From Lepidurus packardi (lineage: Eukaryota; Arthropoda; Branchiopoda; Notostraca; Triopsidae), in NCBI GenBank assembly GCA_023053545.1, contig JAKZAN010000002.1, positions 9,048,790 to 9,112,789 of the forward strand: a DNA stretch of 64,000 bases, read 5' to 3'. This document shows, piece by piece, positions 1 to 12,323 of the stretch. Position 1 is the first letter of the stretch. Each line of letters opens with the position of its first letter. Both the position numbers and the translations under genes were made by a program. The notes under the pieces are model-generated. The model worked only from the letters and a program-made list of their open reading frames with translations. It did not search any database and had not been told where the DNA came from.

Positions 1-3000
1 GCGGTCCTCAAAGGGAAACGCTGCGAAACCTAGCGCAGCTTGTCTGGGCCAGACAAACCTAAAAGGCGTGCCCAGTGCTAAGCGAATGCTCCAACCAGCT
101 CGGGGAGCCCCGAACAATAGAAGAGGCGGGCTATGGCCGCGTCTGTCTTGACGAATAGAGAACCTGCTCCTTCACGCTCATTACAGAACCCCGGTCCGAA
201 AGAAGAAGGCGAAGGAAAGAAAAAAGCCTCCCGCAATGCTGATCATGGCATCCGGCCGCGAACCCGAGCCATAAGACTGGACCATAAGATTCTCCTTTCA
301 GGCTACAAGGATTTACCCTATGTTACCGCTACAGTTAAGAATGGGATTAACTAACACATGCCAAGCTTATCAATGGTTACCGACTGGGATTCGAGGAGTG
401 AAATCAAGACGTTTTTATACGGACATTTTAAAGGGTAATAGCCATCAAGAACACATTGGAGGGGTTTGGATGGATGCTTAAAAATCCACATTATTTTAAG
501 AATGATTAACTTTGTTCCGAATTCTTATGAACAGGCTTTTACGAGGTGCAGGTATTCCAAGTTTTGGACATGACGTCACAGCAGTGCTGTGGCGTGGCTT
601 ACGGCGCTTGTTACCGCGGTAACTGTTTATCTCATACTTAAAACAGTAAACAAAGCTTCCATGTACGAAACTAAACTGTTTTTATAGATGATTTATAGAT
701 TCCTTCCTTATAGTTTTATAGATTCCTTCATTATAGATCTTATTTTTTAAGATAAGGTTGTTTTTTGGTGGATATTTGACGTTTTAACACTATAGTATAG
801 TGTAGTGACAGTGTTTCTGTGTCATCGTCACGAACAAGGCGACGAAATTACACAGAACTTTTAGGTCTTGAAAGGCAATTCATTTATCAAAGTTGAATGG
901 GATCGATATGGAATGACAGTGTATGAAAGAAGAAAAAGAGGGTCAAGCAGCAGCAAAAAGCAATATTTGCTGTGTTTTTCCCTATTCAGTAAAGCTGGTC
1001 TGGGTTTTATCGCTATCCCTGTCGTTTATTATTAGAATGTATGATTAATGAAATGTCAGGGAGTCAAGAGAGAATTAGCCTTGCCACTTATGTGAAGCAC
1101 TGTTTAAGAAAGCCACGTGCAGAGCTCATCTCTTTGTTCCATGAGGACATGCTGCACATCGACGCTAGCCAGACCAGCTTTTTTTTGTCACGTGCTGTCG
1201 GTTCCGAAGATTTACAGAGGGGGGACAAAATCCAAAGCGAGTGTGTACCCCCTGGTTTGGAGTATTATACGTTGGTGGTGGCGATCCGTATGATGTGCAC
1301 GATTCAACGGGCTCATTGTCACCCTTTTCTCCCCCTCCTCTTTGATAATACGTTAGGGAAAAGCGCGGACAAGAGAATGTTTTCCCTGTCCTTATGCGCG
1401 ATTGGATTTGCTCTCAAAAGTTTTCCCGGCATTTGTTCAACTGAAAGGCAAAAGCATATGTGGTGAGGCAAAAGACCCGCTGAGAACCAGGGAATTGAAA
1501 TTTTACTTGCGATTAACTATTCGATGAGCTTACATTAATGGAAAGAACGAGCTAGTAATTGTCTTTGGGGGAACACATCACACAATTTTGCAGATTATTG
1601 TGGAGAAAATTAAAACCAACAAACCCGATGACAAATGGGGCAAAGGGACTTGAGACTTTATTATCTATTTTCTTTTCTATTTTATTGTGATTTTTTTTTT
1701 TTTTTTACCCCGCCAACGTTATGTACCTTTCCCCAAACTGCGAACATGCACGCAACTCAAAAGGGTTGAAGGATATAAGGGGCATATAGTTTACTTACGT
1801 GGTTAATAGCCTCGGTATAAACAAATTAAAATTGTGAAATAATAGCGTGTTGGCAATGAAATGTTGCTTGGTTTGGAAAAGGAAGACTGCATAGAGCGAG
1901 GGCATGTTTTGCAGAACAGAAACAGCAAGTATCTTATTAGGAGGCTTAAAAGGGTTACAGTTGCATATATAGTTGTTCCATTGGCAAGAATGCGAACAAA
2001 GCTCGTTCTAATTGCATGTTCCCTACCAAGTGATGGCCGGGTCTGCATAAAGTAAAGTTTTCCTCTTTGCCTGGCGCTGCTTATATGTGTGCATCTGCAT
2101 GGGTCTGTCTCTCTCGCTCCTTTACAAGTGTAATTGTACGGGAGAGCAGCGAGCTTTTACACGCATACAGACGTATTGTTGCACAAAAGGTGCTCGGATG
2201 TAAAAGGTAAAGTTCACGTGGTGAATTTGCTTTGGTTATACCCGGACGCACTACAAGCACCGCAATATAACCCCCTCGGTATTCGTATTGCTCCCATTGT
2301 TAGAAGAAATTCGCATTGCGCGACGTTATTGCAAAGAGTCCCATAAGGGTTTTCCCCAGTTCTGGCCGTTCGTTTTGCTGTATGTAATTTAAAATGAACA
2401 AAACCGACCCCTTTTGATGCTCCAATGCGGTCCTATGGCGAGAGTGCAACGGAGAATAACGTATTGTTGCATTGTATTTGTAGTTGATATGCGGTCCTAT
2501 CATGCTTTTTGCCCTTCAAATTAACCAATTGCAGCACAGGGTAGATAAAGCACTGTACTGTAGTGTATAGATTAGAGAAAGATAAGAAATACTTTTATCT
2601 TTGGGGGATGTTGTTGGAAATTTCAGGCGTCACGTTTTCACCCCTTGGACCTGCGTTTGAATGTTAAATGTTTGAATCCCTTGGTAACAGCGTGGAAATC
2701 TCATTTACTGCGCTCCCTTGATCACGACAATGGTAACAGTGGCCAATGTTGGAACACCGTGAAAATGGCCGCCCTCTTTTCAAGTTGCCAGCCATGAAAC
2801 GCATTGTTGCACGGGATGGGACCCTATAGCAAAAGAGCTGAGATGAAAAAGGCTCTCTCTAAAAGGTTAGGGCCAAAAAAATCGCCATGCCAGCAGAAGA
2901 AGAAGAAAAAAATTATTCGAGAGCTTACAGGGGTTTTCTCATTGTTGCTTTTGTTGGACCCATCCAAGAATATTATACGCGTATTGTAAGGTTTTCAACA

Positions 3001-6000
3001 TTTCGAGTATGGAAAATCATATGAACGGGCTTTTATTCAATTTCTTTCCCTTTTTAAAAGCGTTAAAAACGCTGGCGGAACCAATTCGTACTTGAATTTT
3101 TTAAATCCCGCTTTGTAACTTGGGTCGTTAATCTAATTATATTTCTTCTTCTAGGGCTGCAGATGTTCGATAGAATCCGATTCATGGCTGAAATAAGGCT
3201 TTTCTTTGTAACTTGGGTCTAATAGTTAGAATGAGGAACACTATTTAGAATTCCAACAAAAAGGAAGAGTTTTTTTAAGAATAGTGGTACGAGAAGCTTT
3301 TATTAGCCATCAACTTAAACTACTGTTGGGAGATGAGCTAGTGTATGGTAACTTGTTTTCACTATCATTGCAGATTTCCGGCGGATGCAACAAAGATCCA
3401 TACACGTGTGTGTTTTAGTTAGCAAAAGCCAGAGCCCAAGCCAAAACCAGAGAGAGGTTTTTCTTTATTATTCTTTTAAGTATATAAGCAGAGATATAGT
3501 GGACGGGAGAAAGGTTCATTGTTAGCTGCCAGTGAAGCAGTGTGGCGTAAGTGGTTCCACAAAAGCCACATACCGTCAGCAGTTGACGTCCCATAGATTG
3601 GGCTTTCAGACTTTCCAAGGAAGCTTTTTGGTTGTGCTTATGGAGCCCCATTATAGTATTGCCCCCACACACACACATCCCGTTACCTATCTTACTTTCT
3701 GGCTTTGGAGCATTCCGTAATTCCGAGCGTCCTAAGAGTGGCTATATTTATATATATTTATGCAAGCTCATACATATAACGTGTTGTGAACCGGCTTGGT
3801 ATGGAACGGCCCGCCACTCCGCCTGTTTCATTGTTGGCCCGCCAAAACTAAATCTCGTCCTTTTTTTTTTCCTTCCATGACAGCAGTGGTAGTAAACAGC
3901 CCCTTATTGGCACAGAAACGGGTCTCTGTAGCCGAGTCGCTCCATCATAAACCATTACCCTCTTATAATAGAGCATATCAAGGCATTATTCAAGAGAGAT
4001 CCCATCTTTAGGTACGTGTAGAGAGGGTCCTTCGGATACTTCCCCACCCCGCCTAAATAAAAAAGTATAAAAAGAATGGGAGAAAAAGCCACTTGATAGC
4101 TACAGAGATAACAGCCAGAATCACTATCACACCACAGGAGGGTGATCTTCCTGCAGCTCTATAAAAGCCACTTAACAGGGGTTACTAATGTGATCGCTGA
4201 AGGATGATCGGTTAACCTATGTACCCTTTTTTCTTTGCATGCTCTTTACCCAGGAATGGAATGTTTTGTGTATCAAAAGTATTTATTTCCCCTTTTTTCT
4301 TGAGTATATTTTATTACGCCTGATAGCGTTTGTCTTTTGTAAACATGTTTTAGCAACCCAGCCAACGGCATAATATTGCAACCCTTGTTTATGACTGATT
4401 CCAACCATTGAGTATTACGAAACTTAACATGTGTTATGTCCTGTTAATGCGTGGCTAATAGTTAGGTTTGACACTGGTTTGGGGAATCGGAATTTCCCAC
4501 GGCTTAGGCATTCATGGAAAGAAAGAGAGAGACACACATACACACAGAGCTCACACATTTAACAGCCTCATCCCCCTATCTTAAAGTCCCCATTGTATAT
4601 GCATAACAGCTGGATGCAGGTAAAAGGTGGGCCTTTACAATAGAGACCCCCTTGAAAATTCTAGGCTTGATTCGCCTTTTGTCACTTGGGATATCCTGGA
4701 ATCGTATAAGGGCGTTAAAGGTATTCTGTATTCTGTGTGAAGCTGAAGAGAGTTTGCCATTTTACGACTACGACCATCACTTTCCATTCGGACACCCTTT
4801 ATTCTTATAGCTTTTACGGGCTTCTTCAGCACAATCTCACCTTTTTTCAGTCACAAAGCTTAACTTGACTTCCATTCTGGCCTACAACGACCCTTCTTTT
4901 ATATCACACAATGAGAGCAACAATATGCGACAAACATTGGCAGCCCGGAAAGTCATTGAGGTGTCAATAACTATCCCTCCCAGAAATTTTTGTTCCCCAC
5001 AGTTGTGAAAAGGAGCAAGAAACGTTTGCTTATGCAGCCATTTTCCTTCGCCAGGTTAGAAAAGCCTTTTGGGTTTTGTTCGATTATAAGTCTTTGGGGT
5101 CGGTTTGCCTAGAGCACAAGCGAAAAGGGAACATTAGAAAACATTGTCAGCAGTCGTCAGTTGTTGAATGTCGTTTGTGCAAGGTTTTGGGGCAATCTTT
5201 ATGTGTTTGTACAAAATGGCTACTTTATTCTTATTCTGCGTTAGTAGATACAAGTAACCCCAAGCTGACAAAGCATAAGAGAGGAGAAAGAAAACTGCTT
5301 TTGAACCAGGAAACCCCTCTTGCGCATTATAGAGAACGCTGTACGTGGTATATAGCTCTCGGGTTTCATTGTTGGAGAAAGAAGGGATAATTAATTATGC
5401 GCCGGTAATTGATTCCCGGGCACGGGCAGCGGTCTGCTGTGCTTTGATGCTGTGTCTCTTCTCTTACATGCATTATATACCAGATGAAAAACTGAAAAGC
5501 ATCAAGCTTTTTACCCCCTCAGCGCCATCCTGTTGTTCACCGTCTTCTTTTGCTTTCCTCGGGTGATAAATGAATTGGGTTTGAGGGGTTGAATAATAAC
5601 TTTGGGCGAAGAGGAACTAAAACATTTTTTTTAAAAAAATTTCTTAATGCTTCTTCTTATCTCCCAACAGGAAAATGGATCCGCTATTGTGATCCTTGAA
5701 GTATACGAAGAACGCACTCGTAGCCAAAGCCAAAAATCTTTGAAGAAAATAAAAAAAAATATGTTATGCAGCTCCTTCGAGATCACATAGTGGGCACTGA
5801 AAAACGATCTGCGCCCGAGCTTTTGTTTACCCAGCACCAAGCGAATATATTGGAAAAACGTGGGACGTCAGGGGGTTTGGGAAAGGATTTCCTTCCGGAT
5901 CTCGTTTACCAAAGCATCAGGAGAGCTTACACCCTCTACCAATCAAATTGTTAATGTTCATATTTGATGACTGAGGCGAAAACGAAGAGATTTACATTGC

Positions 6001-9000
6001 GTAAGGAGGGGGCCTCAGAAAGATGCTATTGAAGCCTTTTTTAGCCAAGGTTTTTGAAGATTCCTTGAAAAGGACTTTTAATTAGCAAAGTTGTTTTAGG
6101 GAAACGGATCCAAAAGGAGCTGACGCATAGAGAGAGAGAGACAAAGGTCTCCAGAACGTAAGATTCATGCTATGTAATGCGAACTTTGAGGGGTAAAATG
6201 GACTTGTAGTTGTATTAAGGGGGGTGGGGGTGGGGGTGGAGAAGTTGAAGTTCCAGTCGCTTGCCCTCATTTACCACTCCATTTGCTTATTGAAGGCCTG
6301 ATGCTTTCTGCTTTTGAAGCTTCGCAGGGAACAATAGGAAGTTTCTAAATGAGACGAGGCATTGTCATCTCGAAATGTGGATGTTTAACCCCCTCGTGAA
6401 GGCAAGCATTGAATGCAGAACACTATTTAGGATCTCTTTCGCCAAAGGTAGAAAAAACGTAGAATGTTAAAAAAAAAATACATAAAATAAGTCTCTCCCA
6501 ATCTAAATCCAAGTAGAGAAATTCCCCCTCGTGTTTTCTTTGTGGGGGGAGGAGGGATATATGCTGGGAATAGGAATATAATAAGTATTTTTTGGAGTGG
6601 GCTGGGAACGAGAGCAACCAGCTAGTCAAAGGAATGAAATGAAAGTTCTTCGGTTTAGGCAGCAGCAAGAAAAACTCATCCATTTCAAGATCTGGGGAGA
6701 TTGCTGTGTCGATCACAAAAGACGAAAGCAATTTCCGATAATAACAAGGCTAGCTCTTCTACATCCCTGTGCTTTCAATTCACGTTGGGCCTTTTTTTTG
6801 GGGAGTACATTTTCTCTTGTGTGCATATGGAAAAAGGCAAAAGCCGAATCGCCAAAGAGTCATGTATACCTCTCCCAAATAGGCAAAAGGGATATATCAT
6901 GAAGCCTTTTGGCCCAACTTGGGAAAACTTATGCTTGTTTGCTCCTGTGGTTATATAACAAGAATAACATCAACATTATGAAAATATGTTTTCATCGCGC
7001 TTTCCATCGTGTAAGCCCCTGCTACTTTTCCCAATAAGGCAATATACCCTAGACAAGCTAATGATACGGGACTATTGTTAATCTTTCAGGGAAAGAGAAG
7101 GTTCAATTTTTGGGGGAATTTTGACAAAACGCTTTTGAAGACACCCCCCAAAAAATAGATCCATGAGTGGGTTATTGATGGAGCAAAAAAGTAAGCAACA
7201 ATGTTGATGGAATTATTTTATTGGTAAAGAATCCAAAACAAGCCCGAACCGTGGTATTTCTAGTACATTTCAATGAGCACACATGATATACTTTTCACGA
7301 TGTTGGATTCTTGAAAGTATGTATGAATATATGCTTTGAAGTTCTTCATCTTTGGAGGAAACCTTTGGAGAGTCTTTTTCCTTGCTTTTATGGGAAAAAA
7401 GTGTTTTCACTTTTTTAGGTTTAAAAGTGAAGGGAAGTCTTTTTTTAAATCCTGGTGTCAATTTGTTTAAAAGCTAATCTGCCGTTGAACCATTAAAATT
7501 AACGAACTTTTTTAAGGCAAAAAGAGGGTATATTTTTGTCTTTGCTATGGTCGCTCCTTCTTTCTTCCGAGTCATTGTGTAAGGAATGCCGGTACAACTA
7601 TCCTTAATTAATTTCTTTTGTACTGTCATTGTTAGCATTTTTAATACTTTTTTACCCATTCTCTTTTTTTGGAAGGATTGATTGGGAGGATGAGACGCCT
7701 TTGCTAATAACACAGACATGTTGAATTGGAGGACGTGTGTGTGTGTGCAGTTTAAGAGCACCTAGCTTGAGGTTGGTCTCTAGAGATCCGTTTTCCTATC
7801 TTGTTGTGGGATTGCAAGTAACTTGGGTTTCTCGTTGCCGGGAAAGCTTTGTGAAATTGTATGCAAATCTCAGGAGCTGTGCTTCACACACATAAATCTA
7901 TGGCGATACCGTTTCGAGCCCATGCAAAGGGAAAAGCATCATCGTTTTCAACCCCCCCTTGATGGGGTTATAGAGAGTGGTGCGAGGAAAAGCGTCTGTA
8001 TACACTCTGGACTTGGTAAAGAAGTGGAATAATGGTCTACCGGAGCTGTGGAAGTGGGTTTTGCCATCCGGTTTCTTATTTACCCGCCTTGATTGCACAC
8101 CCCAGAGACGCATTGTCATTGCCAGTAGTGGCGGAATCATTTCCAGCAGATTGCTTCTCCCATCCCGTTCCCGCGTTTCACAATTGTGCAAACATTCAAC
8201 TCTTCCATTTGCGTTTCGCACTCGCCAGACCGTAGCCGGACTCCTGTGGGGAATTGCATGGCAGTTTCCTTTTACAGCTCTAATTATAAAATGCATCCCG
8301 CCACAGCGGCCACCTTTATGCACCTCCAAGTCTATTTACACATCTTCTGCGTACCGCAATAAGGCGTGGATTTCCCCGTAGGAGGATATCTGAAGATTCC
8401 ACTAGAAAAAAAAAGGAAACGCTAAAACTTTTCTATTCACACTTTTTATAAGCTTCAGAAAAAAAGAAAGAAAGAAAAAGAAAATAGTGAACTCTAAATA
8501 GTTGTGCTGCGCTCCAGACAGGAAAGTATGTGGTTGAGTTCACGTTTGATTGAAACTTTTGCCTCTATGGTATGATGAAAAAGCAAGATTTTCAAGTCAG
8601 CGAAAAGGTTCGTCTAACGGGTTTAATCGTTTCAATCTGGAACGTTTTTAAACCAAACTTGACATGGACATGCCATTAGACACGCCTTGTCACTTCCATA
8701 ATACGTAACAAAAAGAGGTAAACGCCAACTTATTATTTTTTTTATTTGAACTGAACTTTTGTGCTCCGTTCTTATCCTTCTGACAGGTTTCTTGACGTTT
8801 GGGATCACGCAGTTGGTGTATTCGCAATGCGCTAAGCCCATGGGTACTTGTGCGTTTGCTCTAGAACTGTATTGCGGGAAAGATAGTAAAAAGTTCCGGA
8901 TTATTTTACATACACGACAGGAATAACGCTATGTTGTGCTTGCCTTTAGGCCGGAATGACCATGAATTGAGAGATTATGCATATGGATTCGTCGAAGAGC

Positions 9001-10687
9001 GCGCTTTAACAGCGAGTCCAAACGGGGTGAAAAGAAGAGGATTGTCATGGAGTAGAGGGCTCTATAATGTCATTCAGCAGAGCAGCTCTTTTTCAATGGT
9101 AAGCTTGCGTCATTTCCTATTGTGCTTTTTCGTGGAATTTATTAAACAAATATTCTGGTGGAGGCGGGAGGCATAGCCAAAAGCTTTTCTTAGGAAAAAG
9201 GGAGACCGGGACCAAAAGGAGCTGATGCTTTTTCTTCCACTGTCATGCTGTCTGCTTCGCTTCACTTTTTTCTGACTTCTTTTCCATACGCTATTCTATT
9301 CTATTTATTGTCTTTTCAAATATGTTTCAAAGGTTTCTACGGTAGCTGCCCTCGTTATAAGAGCTAAAATGCAGACAATGGTACTCATACAAACCTTGGC
9401 GCTAATTGGCTCTCATTGTATTCTCGTTTCTGACTTGGAAGCCTCCCTTTTTCAGATCCCTTGGCAACGTTGAGTCAAGAGAAGGTAGCGAGCAAGACGC
9501 TGAAGGAAAATGGCTCAAAAAATGACAAAAGGAAATGCAACGGACAAAAAACGATTGACGGAATGCATAGTGGTAGAGAAAATGAGTTTTGGAAATGGAA
9601 GAAAAACCTTTCGTTCTCTTTTCTATTGAGCATGACTTAGTGGATTTGCAAGTCAACAAAAGGGTTGAGGGGATGATATTGTTGCTTCGCGCAGTTTACC
9701 AGATGAATACTTTACTATTCATTTCCTTTTCCAGTGGCGGAGCCACAGCTGGATGCTCATGGTTTCCACGAAAGACTTCCTTTGTTTTATTACCCAATAT
9801 TATAGGATTTTGCCCCTTTTTTGGCGATGAATAAGTAAAACGATCATGCCTATCTGTGTGCAGGTGGCCAACGGTGCTTCTTCATTACTTCGTCGAGGTT
9901 TCAAATTCCCGGAAAACTTCTTTGCATATAAAACCCACTTCGTGTCTCAATTATTAACATTGCTTTTTCTGGACCGCTATAATGTAGTAATTCCTGGCTA
10001 CCATATAAACTTACTGTGGAAGTAACCAAGTTCATTCAATTGGACATTCTTTTCGTTGCTGGCTTAGATGTCCGATTTCATATTTGTTTTTGTGTATACA
10101 GTATTATGAGTTGTCTTGTTTACGTAATCATTTTTCCTGGTCTACCTTCGTGAAGAAGGTAAAGAAGCTTTTGAAACTTGGCGCCAATTGTCTCGCTTGC
10201 GAAGGTACCAAGTGTTGCCTGTTGATGGCAGGGCTAGCCTCGAACCCTTAGGAAAGGTCTTCGGAGGCGCGAAAGTTAATTAATATTTTTTTCGTTGTCT
10301 TAAAGTCGCACATAGTCGTATGGCTGTGTCATTTATAGGATGAAGTACACAAACCTGAGAGTTAATTATTTCTCGTCGACCTTCAAAGATTTGGGTCTGC
10401 AAGTCCTGGCATTGCAGAATTTTGAACGCCTGTAATTATCTCCGCAGGCCAAATGGAAGCGGGAAAGTACCATTTTAGAATTAAAGAGTTATATAATCCT
10501 TATGTATTAGAACGTGTAGTTAGACCAAGCGGTTAAACAATTTTTATTCAAATTCAGATTGAAACATACAGAAAGAAAACACAAATTCTGAATTTTTCCT
10601 TTAAAAAAAATCATTCGTCTAGCAGTTCGCTGTTCAAAACTTAGATCCCTCTCCTAGATGACGCTTGATTTTCAAAACTTCTGTTAG
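1..10687. other. Left gene-free stretch
   Basis: No recognisable protein-coding gene, rRNA or tRNA was found here. The longest open frames (for example 1041-1466 and 7898-8381) are isolated, are partly open on both strands in the more GC-rich patch near 8 kb, and resemble no family I know. The stretch contains one copy of the TTAA-flanked repeat family (about 432-785), a 16-base T run at 1691-1706, a short CA tract near 3667-3680, a GA tract near 6128-6141, and ordinary AT-rich sequence. Confidence 0.5.
432..785 (+). mobile_element. MITE-like repeat copy A (TTAA-flanked)
   Basis: The left end reads AGGGTAATAGCCA directly after a TTAA at 428-431. The interior shares long aligned segments, in the same orientation, with the copy at 57207-57541: a TTTGGATGG block, the CATGACG block, the ACGCTT.TTACC block, and TAGTAAACAAAGCT..CATGTAC-type sequence. 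The right end is diverged (TGGATATTTGACGT followed by TTTAA). A direct 20-base repeat of the type TTATAGATTCCTTC lies inside (about 697-735). No transposase reading frame is present, so it would be non-autonomous. The right boundary is approximate. Confidence 0.6.
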
Positions 10688-11907
10688 GTTTTGGCGGCCA
10701 AACAAACAAGCCATGAAAAAATAAATCGAATAATGGACGTTAACCCCCGGAATCCGGATTCTCAGCTTTTAATAAATATATGCCTGGAACTTTTAGAAGG
10801 TAACTTTACTTTTCCGTTGCTTAAAAATATATTATATCACCTGTTGTTTTTCAGTGCAATTTCGGAAAGCTGAATTACAGCAGTCCTCTTCCTCTTGGTA
10901 TGGCTTTGAATTGATGTCACCTAACCAGCGAATACTAGACAAGATTAACAATCCCTCTTTCGTTCAAAATGCCTTTCAAGAAAGTCTGAACGCCAAATGC
11001 GGTGTGGCTGTAAAACATTTACTTCTTTACTTGACATGATCATTGCAAACTAATTCCTTTCTCGGAGTTCAGGCTGCTCGCTGTATCCCTTTCCATGGTT
11101 TACACTGGATAGCAATATCGTATTGTCCCAAACATATACGCAAAAGTAGACGACAACGAGGCTTGGATAGCGTAGTCGAGAAAAGTGAAACTATTTTTAA
11201 TGCCGTTTTCGCCATGGAGCCCGGAAAGCCCGTTTTCTTCTCTAACAAAGCTACTCTCAAACAACTTGTAGAAAATGTAAGACGTATAATGTTTATTAAG
11301 CTTGATCATTATCACTTCTTCCTTGGTTCTAGATTTTCAACAAAATATTTCAAGCAGCACGTTGCAAACGCCTTTGGCTGGAAAGTAAGCATTTGCCTTC
11401 GTTGGTACGACTGGCTTTAAATGGCGTCACGAAAGGAAAGCTTAGACACTATCCAGACAAGGAAGAAGAGAAAAAGAACCCTGAAAGAGAACCCTCCAAT
11501 AAATTGGCTACATTGGATGAAATAGCCAACCACGTTCACGTAGTAGATTCGGGGGAGAAGAACAGGAGAAAAGCCTTGGCAGATTCCGCTTTTGATGCGG
11601 ATAAGCTTCTGAAGTTAACCCGATTAAAAGTTAAGGTCAGTTTCTTGTAGTACTGAAAGATAATTAGTTTGACTCACTGCAATAAGGAAAAATTTTCTTG
11701 TAGTCTACTTCCACGGTTAACCTTGAGGCTGGTGGATCAACTTCCCATGCAAGCAAATGTGAAATGGAGTTAATCATCGATAGTCCCAGTATTGTCTCCC
11801 TTGCGCAATACTTAATCCGGGATAATCTTATACGGACGACAATTCCACCATACTTGGCGAGTTTTGTGGGCCGAGGTGTGACACAAGTTAAGTGCAAAGC
11901 AGTGTGA
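10688..11907 (+). CDS. Unidentified multi-exon protein, C-terminal exons
   Basis: I do not recognise this protein. Six exon blocks join in one continuous frame through canonical sites: 10688-10799, 10855-11009, 11073-11276, 11333-11384, 11436-11635 and 11704-11907 (stop TGA). All five internal phases agree, which strongly supports a real gene. The blocks encode about 308 aa. The block upstream of 10688 begins with an acceptor-like CTGTTAG and an in-frame stop, so either earlier exons exist or translation starts at the ATG at 10733. The protein is hydrophilic, without obvious membrane segments. It has a basic middle (KHIRKSRRQR), a charged stretch (KEEEKKNPERE) and a C-terminus ending VTQVKCKAV. 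It runs toward the acid phosphatase gene and the two end tail-to-tail, 416 bp apart. Introns are 45-70 bp, like its neighbours. Confidence 0.6.
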
Positions 11908-12323
11908 CATAACACATGATGTGACCTTTTAATGAACTGATTTCCCATTTATAATAGCTCTAAAATTTTAGGTACACTCTTTCGTTTTTATTTTGTATTA
12001 TTGACGCAATGTAAGGCATGGCACACGAACACTTGTTGTTACTTGGAACGCTTCAAAATTCCCGTACAACGTTTACGAGCAAGGATAATTGAACTAATTA
12101 GGTCCCATGGGGAATTCGACTTGTCATTTCCATGAACCTCCTTTCTTTAAAAAAGAATAAAAAGAATACCCACGCACGGATACTGTGCTGAGCTGTTACT
12201 CTAGCTAACCCGTTAGTTGAAAGACATCTTGTCCTGATCCGAATAAAACTTCACCCGATTTTATAGCTCCCACAAATTTTATGAAAAAACAAGGGAACTT
12301 TTATCCAAAATTGAAACGTACGT

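Noticed and set aside
1041..1466. 141-codon open frame as a gene
   Set aside because: No known motif, no splice partners, no promoter or polyadenylation context; openness is compatible with chance.
7898..8381. 143- and 134-codon frames on opposite strands
   Set aside because: Both strands and several frames are open at once in a GC-richer patch, which indicates composition rather than coding.
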